From Isoetes taiwanensis (Eukaryota; Streptophyta; Lycopodiopsida; Isoetales; Isoetaceae): a DNA stretch of 64,000 nt. Below the pieces are notes generated by a model that did not search any database, was not told the DNA's origin, and saw only the letters and a program-made list of their open reading frames with translations. Positions 11,757 to 23,341 of this stretch are shown here, in pieces. The translations under genes and the position numbers were made by a program. Each line of letters opens with the position of its first letter. Within the stretch, counting starts at the first letter, position 1. The stretch spans positions 1,549,927 through 1,613,926 of the forward strand of contig JAJEKV010000001.1 in NCBI GenBank assembly GCA_021234155.1, in the 5' to 3' direction.

Positions 11757-14606
11757 ATGGGAAGGGGATGGAACATTGCAAAGACTGTTCTAGGTCTGCA
11801 CATGTGCAACTGGGTTCCGACGGAGGAAGAAGATAACCATGTTGATGAACTGGGTAGCCCTACTCCGAAATCCGAAGGAAATACTACTAAAAGCTTGAGC
11901 TCATCCGTGCGGAGCTTGCGCCTTTCAAAGGTACGTCCATGTCTTTTTCCTGGAACTTGTCTCGTGTATTTCATGTAATCAACCATATATGCGTACTATC
12001 TTTGGTATCACAGAACATATATATGCATAACAGAGTTCTGGGTTCCTCTCAGTTATGTGGTATTGGAGTTTTCTTTAACTTCCACGACTAGAATTTTGAA
12101 CTAAGGGCTGCATAAGCTCTTTAATTATTTGGGCACCTTCATTTTGTAGCCTGCTTCTTAAGTTAGGTTCATGTGTGGAATACATTGTAATACCTGTCCT
12201 TGACTATGTAGTGTCCAATTTTAGTATACTGGTAGCTACCCTTAGCACTCTAGTCTTTAGCTTGCGTTCTGCATTTTCCCAATCTGATACCTGGGTGTTG
12301 TGTGAATGATCATTCCAAAAAGGTGAAAAAGGTGAAAAAGGATGCACTATTACTTTCAACTAATATGTACTTGATTTGTTCCTGATTTTTGTTTGCCTCT
12401 GGCAGAGTGCATGTGCAATATGTCTAGAAACAATGAAGCCAGGATCTGGGCATGCGCTTTTCACAGCAGAATGTTCACATACATTTCACTTTCCTTGTAT
12501 TGCTTCAAATGTTAAGCATGGTAACCTAGTTTGCCCAGTTTGTCGTGCAAAATGGAAAGAAGTCCCTTGGCAAGCTCCGACTAGACATGAGAATGGAAAT
12601 TCAAGATTAAGAACTTCTAGATCATCTCTTTCAGGATCCTCTGGTAACCAGTTGGAAACTGTCATACAGGGTCAAGATCCAAGGTTCCACAGGGCCTATT
12701 CATTTCCTGCACAGATCAATCAGGAAGTTGTTAACTCTGAACCTCTTGTTTTTGATGATGATGAGGCGTTGCCTTTAGCCCATCAGACAACGTCGGGAGG
12801 GCAGAATTCTGAAGCAGACACTGTTTTAGAGGTAGGCAGATCTCAGACACATGTGGAAGGAGCAACAATGGAAATTTCTAGAGGTTCTCCGAAAGGCAAG
12901 GGAGAAAAGGGTTTATCAGCAGATGTGGAAACACCTGAGATGTCCTGTACAAGCAAGCTGGAAATTAAGACTTTTGCAGAATTTCAGAGTGTTCCATACT
13001 CTGATTCTTTCGAAAGTTTCCCTGTTCTGGTGCACATAAAAGCTCCTCTTTTAACAAGAGGTAACTCTTCAATTGGAGGGACTGAATCTATCAGAAAAGA
13101 TACTGCAGAAAACTCTAACGATCAGCATAGGCCAATTTTAAACAATAATTCTGCTAGCGAGGAAGCTTCTTTTATATTAGATCCTAGTCGTCGTGCTCCA
13201 ATTGATCTTGTTGCCATTCTTGATGTAAGTGGAAGTATGGCAGGAAACAAGCTTATTGTGCTTCTTAGCGAGCCATGGCATTTGTCATTTGCAATTTAAG
13301 TGCTAGCGACCGCCTATCTGTGGTGGTGTTTTCTTCCACAGCTAGGCGTTTGTTTCCTTTGAAGTGCATGAATGAAGAAGGACGGCGGCTATCTTTAAGA
13401 GCCATTGATGCATTAGTTTCCATTGGAGGGACAAATATCTCAGAAGGACTGCGTAAAGGTGCAAAAGTTCTTGATGATCGGCAGCATCGAAACCCAGTTG
13501 CCAGCATTATGCTTTTATCAGATGGACAAGACACTCATTGTGCGAGCAGCACGCAAACTCAATCTTTCTCGTCTTCTTTACAAGATAGAACAAGTCAGGG
13601 AGAACAATCTGCATCAGTACAGCAGGGCATGAGATATGGTCACGTATCAATTCCTGTGCATACTTTTGGTTTTGGAGCAGATCATGATGCAGCTACCATG
13701 CATTCTATTTCTGAGGTATCTGGAGGAACATTTTCTTTTATCCAGGCTGAGGGTGTGGTGCAAGATGCCTTTGCGCAGTGTGTGGGTGGCATTCTAAGTG
13801 TTGTTGTGCAAGATGTGGAATTAGTCATCTCCTCAGGTATGCATGGCACTCAAGTTAAAGGTATCCATGCTGGAAGCTATAACAGCACTATTAGTGATGA
13901 TGGTCAAAGAGGAGTTGTAAAGCTTGGGGATTTATATGCCGATGAAGAACGCGACATTTTGTTAGACTTAAAGCTCCCAGCATTAAGTGCTGTTCCAGAG
14001 AAAAAAAATCAAATGATGGTTGCCATTCAGGTAGGATGCAGATACAGAGATCCAGTTACCCATGAGACGAGGCATACACAATTGCATGAGCTGATTCTTT
14101 ATCGTCCAAAATTTGTTGATGCCAATCAACCTATAAGTCTTGAAGTCGACAGGCAGAAAAACAGGCTGCTAACAGCCAATGTGATTTCAGAAGTAGGGTT
14201 GCTAGCTGATAAAGGTGACTTTACTGGCGCACAGCAGCTGATAGATATCACAATTCATAAAATTCGTTTGTCAGTTTCTTACCGAGAAGGAGATAACTTA
14301 TCAGAGGCATTAGAGGCAGAACTGGCTGAGATTAAAGAGAGGCTGGGAAACAGGCAAGTGTATGAAAGATCAGGCCGTGCATATATATTATCTGCACAGA
14401 GCTCTCATTTTTGCCAGCGCGCAACCACTAGAGGGCAATCTGTGGAAAGGCACAAAAGGGATTACCAGACACCATCAATGGTTGGCATGATCTTACGTTC
14501 TCAAACACAATCTGAAAGCAGAACATTTGCTGAGAATGCAAATGCTAGACTGATCAATCGAGTCCTAAGTTTATCCAAATCAATTCCTGGAAGAACACAA
14601 AGATAA
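11757..14606 (+). CDS. WAV3-like: WAV3-like RING/VWA E3 ubiquitin ligase (frameshifted copy)
   Basis: Two coding exons: 11757-11930 and 12406-14606. The start is the MGRGW methionine, as family members begin MG-x-GW. The phase-0 intron 11931-12405 has GTACGT and CTGGCAG. Predicted length is about 791 aa if the frame is continuous. A RING domain starts near residue 61 (CAIC ... AECSHTFHFPC ... CPVC). The VWA domain has the metal-site motif DVSGSM at about residue 331, and the C-terminus carries YQTPSM. Family members (WAV3, EDA40, WAVH in Arabidopsis) act as E3 ligases controlling root growth responses. Oddity: after GNKL, the frame breaks near 13267, where CTTCTTAGCGAGCC lacks one A compared with an expected Leu-Lys-Arg-Ala; the next 440 codons are open. 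Either a recent pseudogene or an assembly error. Family assignment is secure; function of this copy is not. Confidence 0.85.
11931..12405 (+). other. Intron of the WAV3-like gene
   Basis: Donor AAAG|GTACGT and acceptor TCTGGCAG|AGTGCA. Joining the exons keeps the frame (phase 0), giving RLSK followed by SACAIC, with the RING domain starting right after the junction. Confidence 0.75.
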
Positions 14607-14635
14607 TAGTTCCTGTGCCATCTTTGCCTAAACTG

Positions 14636-14641
14636 AATAAA
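14636..14641 (+). terminator. Polyadenylation signal for the WAV3-like gene
   Basis: AATAAA lies 30 bases after the stop codon. Plant signals vary, so this is plausible but not proven. Confidence 0.4.
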
Positions 14642-16550
14642 CCAAACCTTGTAAGTTGTTGATGATCATCTAAGTATCTACTGTACAGCATCTAAGATAG
14701 CTCACCATTTTTTAAAATAAGATTTTTGTGGGCAGATTCATGACCTATTTGTAGCAGATGATTCATCTTCTCCACTATCTTTTGGTGGTTCTGGAACAAA
14801 GTTCCAAGATCGCACTTGTGTATACATGATGGCGTATATGGGCCTAACGTGGTTATGTTTTCTATCATCATAATTTTAAGCATCCATTAAGATGTTTTTT
14901 TTTTTTAAACAGTGTATAATGGATAAATAGTCATTTGCTACAATCGAAGTGGAGTCTTTTGGCACATACAAATTGTAGTGCAAAGTTACTTTTTGGTGCA
15001 TTATCAGTTGACTCACGGCAAATAAAGAATATTCACTTTCCTCAAAAACACAATGCAACAACTAAATCCCCCACGAATATTCACTTTCCTCAAAAACACA
15101 ACACAACAGCTAATCCCCACCACCCACCCCACCCCACACCACACCACCCATCTCAACACGCAACTACAACCGGCCCACACACATGCACACCCGCACACAA
15201 TGTCCCCCCTAAACACACCACAATGCACAAGCACACAATGTCCCCACCTAAACATACCACAATGCACAGAGACACAGACACGCATGCACATCCCCACACA
15301 CACGCACAGAGACAAGGGTGTTATGTAATGGCTGTCCTCTTTTGGGGTTGCTCGAATGGGGCAATCCTTGCGTTAATAGGTTGATTGGGCATTATCTTAG
15401 TGTGAATGGAAGGCCAAGATTGTAAGAAATAAAATTTGTTTAGGCAGCATTGATCTTTCCCTTGCACGTCACGTGCACGAGGATAAAATTCACCCGTTCT
15501 AACACATATCATGTGTTAAACAACATTATCTCTGGTATGTGACCTCGATTTTATCTTCAATAAATAGTGCTTTGAACATATTAGAACAGAAGAGCTTAAT
15601 CCTCTGATGATGGTCATTGCATTCCATAGATTGTTGAACATGGCCAAAGCAGAAGTCCGTCTATTCTTGCTTTATATTTTCTTATACATGGAGCTCAGAG
15701 CTCGAGGGCTTGATGGTCGAGCACGTTAAATTGCTAGCTTTGCTTGTTCAGTAACTCTGATGCTTAGCAATCATGGCTTACCATCATTTAGGAATCCTTC
15801 CCTACTAGGTAGATATTCTGGTCAATTTGCCCCACTTGCTCAAGTCAGCTCACAAGCACAGGGTTCTAGACTTGCAATATTCTGAAGTCCATATTTATTG
15901 TGCTTCATTTGTAATAGAAGCTCTAAATCCTTTGTTCCATATCTCACATCGGATTTAAAGACAAGAAACACTCGTGTTTATAACATATGTACAAATTGTA
16001 CAAAATTAATGCCTTAAACTAAAACGGATAGAATATAATAGAATAGAATAAAAGGATTTTTATCGTCCACGGAGCCTTGTAGTAGAAGAGGGTGAATGGA
16101 CGTGTTAATATGATACTGCATGATAAGAGAGAGAAATCAAAGTAAAATAGTAGTGTACACAAAGTGGATTAGTGTTAATTATATAGTGGCATATAGTGGG
16201 TAGATGGTATCCTATATTAATATCATTTCATAGTTTCACTATAAACCATATGGATATACCTTATGATGCATGCAATTTAACCCAGGTTGTATTCAATCGT
16301 TGGATTTCCCAACTCTCAATTCATTGGCCAAATCACAGATACTTAGAAGGAGTATTTTATCAGAATCTAGCAGGATTACCTGTATTGAGAATAAGATGAA
16401 GCACTGCCAAGGTTTTAAAAGCCTTCCTAATACTCAACTTCAGTAAATTGTTCGATTGTTATTAATTTGTCTCTTTTCTCTGCAAAATAATGTTGCAAAT
16501 CATAAATTGAATATGGTCGATTTTTAGTTAAGCTTGCAAAACTAGTTAGA
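14642..16550. other. Intergenic with a CA/CCC-rich low-complexity tract
   Basis: From about 15020 to 15320 the plus strand is strongly C and A rich with CACACA, CACCCCAC and CACAATG repeats. A 26-base block beginning AATATTCACTTTCC occurs twice (near 15028 and 15076). Frames that look open there on both strands are products of composition. The remainder is AT-rich and has no recognised gene. Confidence 0.5.
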
Positions 16551-16617
16551 TTTTTTTGTATTGAATGTCAGACTTTATTTAACAAGAAGTCAAATACAAG
16601 TAGCGATGCAAAGACAG
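16551..16617 (-). mobile_element. 3' end of the host LINE (LINE-2), distal piece
   Basis: On the minus strand the bases read through TTTGACTTCTTGTTAAATAAAG and end in a short A run (CAATACAAAAAAATC), like a LINE tail. The eight bases AAAGACAG at 16610-16617 recur at 19452-19459, just past the poly(A) of the inserted LINE, marking its target-site duplication. The rest of this LINE continues at 19452-19903 and 23608-24950. Confidence 0.6.
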
Positions 16618-17257
16618 TTCTCGACAGGGACGTCTTCCAGGTGTTCATGATCGGGATATTTTGGCACAGATCCAAGCATTGGAGGAGGAGCAAATTCAGC
16701 AAGCAAAGATGAAGGCAGCTCTGCAGTGGTTTCGTGATGGAGACCGTTGTACGAGCTTCTTTTTTCGTGCAGCTAAGAGGCATCGCATGACATCAACCAT
16801 GTCCTCATTGCTTTTGCTGAATGGTTCGGCATCAGAAATGCGAGATGCTGTTTTGTCTAGGATTTCCCCCATCATCTCTGGTGAGCAACGCGAGTCAATA
16901 GAGGCGGCTATGACAGCTGATGATTTAGGTTCGGCGATCTTTGAGGCAAAAAGAGGCAAATGCCGGGTTTGGATGGTTTGCCAATTGAGTTCTTCCAGGA
17001 GTATTGGGAATGGTGGAGCCGGATGTGTATGATGCTTTTACGTGACTTTTCGGTGGTCCCTTTGCTTTGGATAGAATTCTAAACACGGTGCCATCTCACT
17101 CATCCCCAAGGTCAAGGATCCTCGGACTATTTGGATTGGCCCATCACCTTATTGTCATCCAGGTATATAAGATCTTCGCCAAGGCTTTTGCAGAAGCGGG
17201 TAAAGGACATCTTGGCGAGTCCATCTCAACAACCGGTCGGGTTTTCTTCCAAAAGCG

Positions 17258-18646
17258 GTGCATTTTGAACAATGTTGCTACCGCTACGAGGGAATTTATT
17301 GGGCACGTGAGCAAAACCTTCCAGTTGTATACCTTACGCTTGATTTTGCAAAGGCTTATGACAGTGTCAGCTGGGAATTCATGCACCGATGTATGCTAAG
17401 ACTTGGATTTGGGGAACAATTCACATCAGATATTATGAAGCTGCATATCTCTGCTCGGGCGACTATTCTGTTCCATGGTGAGCCGTCACATGCCTTCTCA
17501 CTCGATCGTGGTATTCGCCAGGGATGCCCTTTAGCACCATTGCTTTTCACAATTGTTACCGAGGCTTTGTCACAGTTATTCACCATTGCAACGACAAAGG
17601 GACTTCTCCATGGTCTTGCAATGGAGGACGGCACACAAGAGGTTTGCAATCAATATGCAGACGACACGTTCCTCTTCCTAGTTGCTAATGATGAGAATCT
17701 TGTTGCTGCTAAAATGCTTTTAGATACTTTTTCACTGGCTTCCGGTGTTCTTGTGGGGTGGCAGAAGTGTACAACTTTGTGGACATTGGATAATCCGGCT
17801 CCCGCATGTGTTCACGATTATCCATGGAAATTACTTGCACATGAACTGGCCATCAAGTTGTTGGGGATTCTAGTTGGCATCCATGTTACTATGGGAGCTG
17901 CATGGGAGGAGATCATTAGGGGTTTGGAGAAGCACTTGTTCTGGTGGTCCACTGCTAAGTTGTCTCTTGCAGGTCGCATTACAGTGGCCAAGTCAATCCT
18001 TAGTAGTACCCATGTTTATATGGCATCCTTGATACTAGCCCCACAGATCAAAGTGCGTGAGCTTATTGCAATAGTTCGGAACTTTATTTGGGCGGGTACT
18101 GAGGAAGGTGTTGAGGTTAAGGTGGCTTGGTCGAAGTGCATCCTTCCAAAATGGGCAGGTGGTCTAGGTATGATGGACTTCTTACTGCAGAGCAAAGTGC
18201 TTATTTCAAAGTCCATTTGGAGACTCCTGAATGGTGAGGATGACTCTCCTGGTTCGCGCCTTCTTAGACAAGCTCTTGGTCACTGTATCCCGCTAGGCAA
18301 AAAGGCTATCAAACAAGTCCTACCTTGGGCTTTATTTCAGACTCTGCAGCCTTTTCCAAGTGCTTCTCCATTTTTGCGTGGCTTGTTGGCAGCATGGGAG
18401 ACAGTCAGACATCTTTTCTGGCCATGCCCCTCTATCCACACCCTATTGGAGACTCCACGGTGGTGGGCACCACTGCCTCCGGACCCCTCAGCACCTCCAT
18501 TGGCAGCCTCACAGGTGTTGTCTCTATTCAAGCATGGTATGAGGCGGGTCGCCTACTATCTTGGCCTGAATTTCAGGCAAAGTTCCTGCTCTCTCGTTGG
18601 AACGTATGTCTATGGGAGAAGGTCGCACAAAATTTGTCTCTTATAG
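17258..18646 (+). pseudogene. LINE-1 reverse transcriptase (broken)
   Basis: Reverse transcriptase of an L1-type LINE, which copies its RNA at a nicked target. Visible motifs in order: TLDFAKAYDSVSW, GIRQGCPLAPLLF, and QYADDTFLFL with the catalytic YADD intact, followed by the thumb region and a segment with AGGLGM. The first about 25 codons (before VVYLTLDF) are out of family and belong to an overlapping frame. The frame ends at 18646 and the protein continues in another frame, so a frameshift near 18340-18640 separates RT from the tail. No host role is implied. Confidence 0.8.
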
Positions 18647-18699
18647 TGCAAGTTGGTGTTGCTGAAAGGGTGCCATGGGACTGTCATGAAAATATTCAC

Positions 18700-19260
18700 A
18701 AAGGCAAGCAATTTGTCAGATCAGTATATCGCCTTCTTTTAGCACCACAACCCCTCCGGTTGCTAGATGGGTGGCACCTCTGGGTTCCATGTGACCCACT
18801 TTGTGTCGTACATGGCGATGGCTTTGGGATATGTTGCTCCACCCTAAAGTCTTTGTCTTGTGGTGGCGGGTTATCCACGGTGCACTGCGGGTTAATGCCT
18901 TTCGACATCGCTATGATCCTCGCATATCTGCGGTATGCCGCTTTCTGTCTGTCGGACGTTGAGACTCTTGAGCATTGTCTCTTTGATTGTCCCGAGGTTC
19001 AACCCGGCGTGGTCCGGCTACAAGGTTTGTTTTCACGGTACATTGGATTGCCCATTGCATCCTTTTGGCATCCTACCAACGCATGGCCTCCAGCTAAACA
19101 AAGGGCATTTCATCTTGGTTCCAGTTGGCTCCTATGGTCGATATGGGGGCGCCCCTTGAACACCACATCTTTAAGGGCATTTATTCATCCGCACACGGTG
19201 TTATTACGGTGGCCGAGGAAAAAAGATATTGACGACTGCGAGTGTTCCTCCCTTGAATCG
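18700..19260 (+). pseudogene. LINE-1 C-terminal zinc-finger domain (broken)
   Basis: Frames here carry the tail found after plant LINE reverse transcriptases. One frame reads WWRVIHGALRVNAFRHRYDP; a second has the cysteine/histidine pattern around ETLEHCLFDCPEV at about 18957-18996. The two halves are in different frames, so another small indel lies near 18930. The end of the element is the short 3' UTR up to the poly(A). Confidence 0.6.
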
Positions 19261-19451
19261 AACCGATGGAATACATCGGATTGGTATCTTGAATTGATTC
19301 TTATCATTAGTCTCCCATACTCGAGTAAGTACATTGTGCTCGTGCTCGTTCTCTGTGGCATCTTTTTGTGCTTACGGTTAGATGAGACATGTAAATTTTG
19401 TACTTTTTTCTGATTAATAAACTTTTTGCCTTTCGTCCTTCAAAAAAAAAA

Positions 19452-19903
19452 AAAGACAGGAATAGAATCTCAGTGAATAAGCGAAGATCCACTAAGTAGA
19501 GCAGCCTGCCCATGCATAAGAGTGCACATCCAAATTCAATTGCCTCTTTCGAGGGGCAAGTGAAAAACAATGACAAGTCTTAGTAATACGATCATCTGTC
19601 ACATCCAGATCTTTGAAGATCACTAGTCTTCCTCTTTTCCAGTTAGTAGAAAGCAATGAGCCTGATGCTAGATGAAAATCATGGCGTTGTAACTTCGTCC
19701 AGGTACTAGGGTAAATTACCAAAAGCAGTTGTTCACTTATTAGTGAGACCTGGAAAAGGGAAAAGAACTAATCCCGTACATGTATAACTTGGCTACATAT
19801 GAAGAAGCAATGCTCAATAGTCTTAGTTCCACGCATGCATACTAGACACAAATCTAATACTCTAAGGTAAAATATGTAGACAGGCACGTTAACCCCGAGA
19901 TAT
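19452..19903 (-). pseudogene. Host LINE (LINE-2), zinc-finger tail piece
   Basis: Read on the minus strand, this starts right at the copia insertion and gives LCLVCMRGTKTIEHCFFIC, the Cys/His pattern of the LINE tail (compare ETLEHCLFDC in LINE-1). When the copia element and one GATAT are removed, the preceding codons from 23613 onward read WQILHRYLGVNVPVYIFY in the same frame, matching WRVIHGALRVNAFRHRYD of LINE-1. The piece ends at the LINE-1 insertion site. Confidence 0.7.
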
Positions 19904-20127
19904 TGTCAAGGTTGCACCAAGAAAGGGAGAGAAGGGGATGCACACCAATATCCGAGAGCGCAAGCTCCCAAAACAAAGGCAAATTGAAATTGTATTAAAC
20001 GTAAGTATGAATACAAGATATATAAAGGGGCAGTAGATAATAACTGCTCCCGTTACCAACCACACTTAATTATGCCGTAACTAATAAAGGCAAGTCGGTG
20101 CCGTAGCTAATTAAGGCAAGTGGGTGG
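19904..20127 (-). repeat. Copia 3' LTR (truncated)
   Basis: Matches 23342-23512 nearly base for base over the AAGAAAGGGAGAGAAGGGG and TATATAAAGGGGCAG blocks. It has an extra segment of about 51 bases (around 19953-20003, with CCGAGAGCGCAAGCTCCC) absent from the 5' copy. The 95 bases corresponding to 23513-23607 are missing where the internal deletion joins. Confidence 0.8.
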
Positions 20128-20600
20128 TCTTATACCAAGCACGTGATGCTTGCTTTAACCCATAAAGTGCCTTCGTCAATTTGCATACTAAATGCTCAGC
20201 ACCAGCTTTGACATAACCCTGGGGTTGCTTCATATATATTTCTTCATCAAGTTTGCCATTAAGAAATGTTGTCTTGACATCTGTTTGATGAACCTCAAGA
20301 TTATAATGAGCAGCAAATGCAAGAAGAATGCGAATCGCATCATTTTGACCCTTTGGAGAAAATGTTTCCAAGTAATCAATGCCATATTGTTTGGCTGAAA
20401 CCACTGTGCAACCAAAGCGTGCTTTGTAGCTGCTTGATGGTGCCATCGGGATGGAGCTTGCATTTGTAGACCCATTTGTTACCAACGACCTTCCTATCAT
20501 GAGGAAGAGGAACCAAATCCCAAAGTGCCATTTTGAACATTAGAATCCATTTAGGTGGTCCATTGCTGCTGCCAATGAGGTGCGGCGAGAACATGAAATA
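20128..20600 (-). pseudogene. Copia reverse transcriptase, N-terminal half
   Basis: The minus strand encodes the start of a copia-type RT: KQYGIDYLETFSPKGQNDAI, then HQTDVKTTFLNGKLDEEIYM (the DVKTAFLNG region) and LYGLKQASRAWY. The YVDD catalytic region that should follow is deleted. Upstream frame at 20376-20594 reads WKMALWDLVPLPHDRKVVGN-like sequence in a shifted frame, so one or more indels occur near 20450. Confidence 0.75.
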
Positions 20601-20954
20601 GCTTCACGATAACTGGTGGGTTCACCGATAATAGCAAAGACACCACAAAACTCCATAATCTTTGGGCATAATTTCAGCATAGAAAGCAAACCTTTGAGGA
20701 GGAAAAGCGTTTCCTTTTGCCTCGACCAAGTTCTTCTTCAATTCCTCCTTGATCAGGATGATCAAAATCACCTCCTGGATCAGATGGGTCAAGATCTCCT
20801 CCTGGATCGGATGTGTCAAGATCTGCGTCGTGATCGAAAGCAGGGTGTTGTAAGCACCGCAGTCTTTGGGACCATTGAGAGTCTTTGGAACTGGGGCTGC
20901 AGTATCGCTAACTGCAGTCTTTGGAATATCAGCTAGCGTTCGATGGATTGGAAG

Positions 20955-22077
20955 CTATGGTGTCATCACGTTATCCATGCGAGAGATATCAAGAAATTCC
21001 ACATTAGGAGTTTTTGAACCTTCTTTGAAATGCGAAACATCTTCATGAAAAATAACATCGCGACTAACACAAAGCTTCTTGGTATCCGGATCAATCAGCC
21101 TATAACCATGCTTGCACTGGTCAGAGAAACCCACAAAGATCATTTTCTTGCTGGTATGCTCAAGTTTCTTGCGATTAGCTTTTGGAATAAGCATAAAGGC
21201 GACATCATCAAAGACACATAAGCGAGACAAATTTGGCTTTATGCCGGTGAAAGCTTGTTTAGAGTCTGATTCGATCCACGACAACGATTGGGCAATCTAT
21301 TGAGAAGGTAAACCGAAAGTACCTTCTTGCTTCAGCCCAAAATTGAATGGGTGCCGAGGATTGGCGAGCAAGCAGCGTGCCATGTCAACAAATTTGCGAT
21401 TCTTCCGTTCAAGCAACGCCATTATGTTGTGGAGTATGAGGCTCGGTAAGTTGGCGCTCAATACCATGATCAGCACAAAAATGATTGAATGCTTGAATGG
21501 TAAATTCTCCACCATTATCGGATCTAAGCTTCTTAATCTGATGGGCTACTTGATTCTCAACAAAGCGCTTTCCATTCTTGGAAATGGGCAAATGCATCGA
21601 TTTCCGCTTCAAGAAATAGACCCATGTTTTCTGCTCAAATCATCAATGAATGTCGGAAAATAATAAGCACCAAAAGAGAAGGAACATGAGTTGGACCACA
21701 AAGATCCGTGTGTACTAATTCAAGAAGAAGCGTGATAGTACGAGAGCCAATGAGAGTAAAGGATGCGGTCTTTGTTTGCCTAATGCATAAACCTCACAAC
21801 TTGCAAGAGTAGGGTCTTGATAAAGATCAAAACCGTCTACAAGTTGAGGTAGCTGATTGAGTGCTTTAAGACTGATGTGTCCAAGCCTCTTATGCCACAA
21901 ATCACAGGTACCATTACCAGCAGCTACAAGAACAACTTGGTCGACATATTCTTGGCCCAAATGGTCGAGATTACACATGCGAATAGCATGAGCAAGGCTC
22001 TTTCTGTAACTTTGTTGCGAATAATGCGAGTCATCACTATCAAAGGAAACTATTGTGCCCATATCGGTAAGGCGCAA
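20955..22077 (-). pseudogene. Copia integrase with pre-integrase and C-terminal parts
   Basis: In minus-strand order: the GAG-pre-integrase segment LWHKRLGHISLKALNQLP (21715-22077), the integrase core with KKLRSDNGGEFTIQAFNHFC and HTPQHNGVA (21297-21612), and the C-terminal segment with KANRKKLEHTSKKMIFVGFS and CVSRDVIFHED (20955-21284). These are three frames separated by indels or stops. The core aspartate in SDNGGE is present. The domain joins element cDNA to host DNA in active copies; this copy is inactive. Confidence 0.75.
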
Positions 22078-22342
22078 TGTAAATCAGATCTTTCACATAA
22101 AGTAGGAGCATACATTACCCCTTTTAGAGTGAAAATACCAAGACTTGTGGGTACTTGAATGTCACCCATTTTCGCAGATTTGATGCTCACTATTGTCGCC
22201 CGATTTGAACAATGTGATTAGAAGAGGTAGGTCTGAAACTTTCAAACCAATCTTTGTGCCAACTAATATGAGCTGTAGCACCGAATCCATGATGAATTTA
22301 ATAGAGCGAGGGGCTGCCATTTGTTTACAAAGATAGACATAA

Positions 22343-23260
22343 TCAGGGCTGCGAGGGAACCACATTGGCTACGCTTACTTCTTCAACAATTTGGGCCACA
22401 TTGGCTGAAGCTTTGTTTGTCTCAAAGCTTTTCGGTTTGTGCTCAAGATCCTTCATCTTCTTCCTACATTCTGGCTGCTGCGGTATGATTGCCTTTCTTG
22501 CAATAGTCACAAACCCTGCTTTGCTTGGATCTTTATGCCTTTCTTTGTCGCCACCCTTGAAGGTGTTCTTTGCTCTTGTTGTTCTTCTTTTTCTTAGCCT
22601 TTTCATTCCCTTTTGCATAGGATTTAGGCTCAGAATGACTTGCAAAAGAAAGCATTGTGCTCGTCTTTGATAATCGGTATCCTTTCTCATCATGATCTCC
22701 TCCTTGGCCGGAAGTGATTGCACGATTGAGATCCATGTCGGCAATTTGCATGAGATTGCGCAAAGCATGGAAAAGAATTGGGTAAGGATCTAAGAAAAAG
22801 AATAATTGCAATGAAGGAGAGATCTTATTCTCTTCTCCAGAGGCTTCAATCTGCCGAAAGGTGTTCTTCATGCAGTCTGCGAATTTGTCAAGACTCTCGG
22901 TCTCTTCCCAGCGCATATTCACCACTTCAGCATACAAATGCCCAATTTGTGTATGGGTCTTCTTTTCATGCTCTTGAATGAGAGCATTCCATAAATCATG
23001 GATGTTCTCCTTTGAACCTCATCAAGAAGAGATTGACAACGAAAGCCCAATCGTAGCCATAGCCTTGTCATCCCATGGCGCCAAGCATCAAGAATGATTT
23101 ATTCTTGCCATCTGGCTGCAAGCTCGGGTCTTTGGTTCTTGGCCACTAACAATTCCCGGACTCCTTCAGCCTTAAGAATGAGAGTCATTCTTCTCTTCCA
23201 TTTCTTTGGAAACACATTGCCATCGAAGATTTGAATCACATGACCGCTGGGGAAGGTAAT
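22343..23260 (-). pseudogene. Copia gag (broken)
   Basis: Minus-strand frames contain a gag-like body (segment with WEETESLDKFADCMKNTFRQ) and a lysine-rich stretch before a damaged zinc knuckle. The knuckle starts C-x2-C-x4-H but the final cysteine is not readable, and the two overlapping frames at 22343-22937 show a frameshift. The N-terminal part (22990-23260) is only traceable in fragments. Confidence 0.6.
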
Positions 23261-23324
23261 CAGTTGTAGCTTGCATCCTTCTCCATTCTTTGTGTTGATC
23301 TTGAATCAATCTCAAAGCACACAC

Positions 23325-23341
23325 CTAGTCTTTCGATACCA
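23325..23341 (-). other. Copia primer-binding site
   Basis: Minus-strand TGGTATCGAAAGACTAG directly follows the 5' LTR end. It keeps TGGTATC of the initiator-Met tRNA site but then departs from the standard AGAGC. Confidence 0.6.

Larger units (their letters stand above)
16618..19451 (+). mobile_element. 5'-truncated L1-type LINE (LINE-1) with poly(A)
   Basis: About 2.83 kb, ending in a run of 13 A (19442-19454) and flanked by AAAGACAG copies (leading As are ambiguous with the tail). Only the second half of ORF2 is present: linker before RT, reverse transcriptase, and zinc-finger tail. ORF1 and endonuclease are missing, as expected from 5' truncation during target-primed reverse transcription. 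The linker (frame from 16661, with the LINE signature W-x-x-GD-x-C-x-FFF) leaves frame near 16950. At least two more frame changes follow, so the copy is dead. Confidence 0.85.

Noticed and set aside
15013..15384. His/Thr/Pro-rich and Cys/Val-rich frames on both strands
   Set aside because: Products of CA/CCC low-complexity sequence; both strands open equally, no family.
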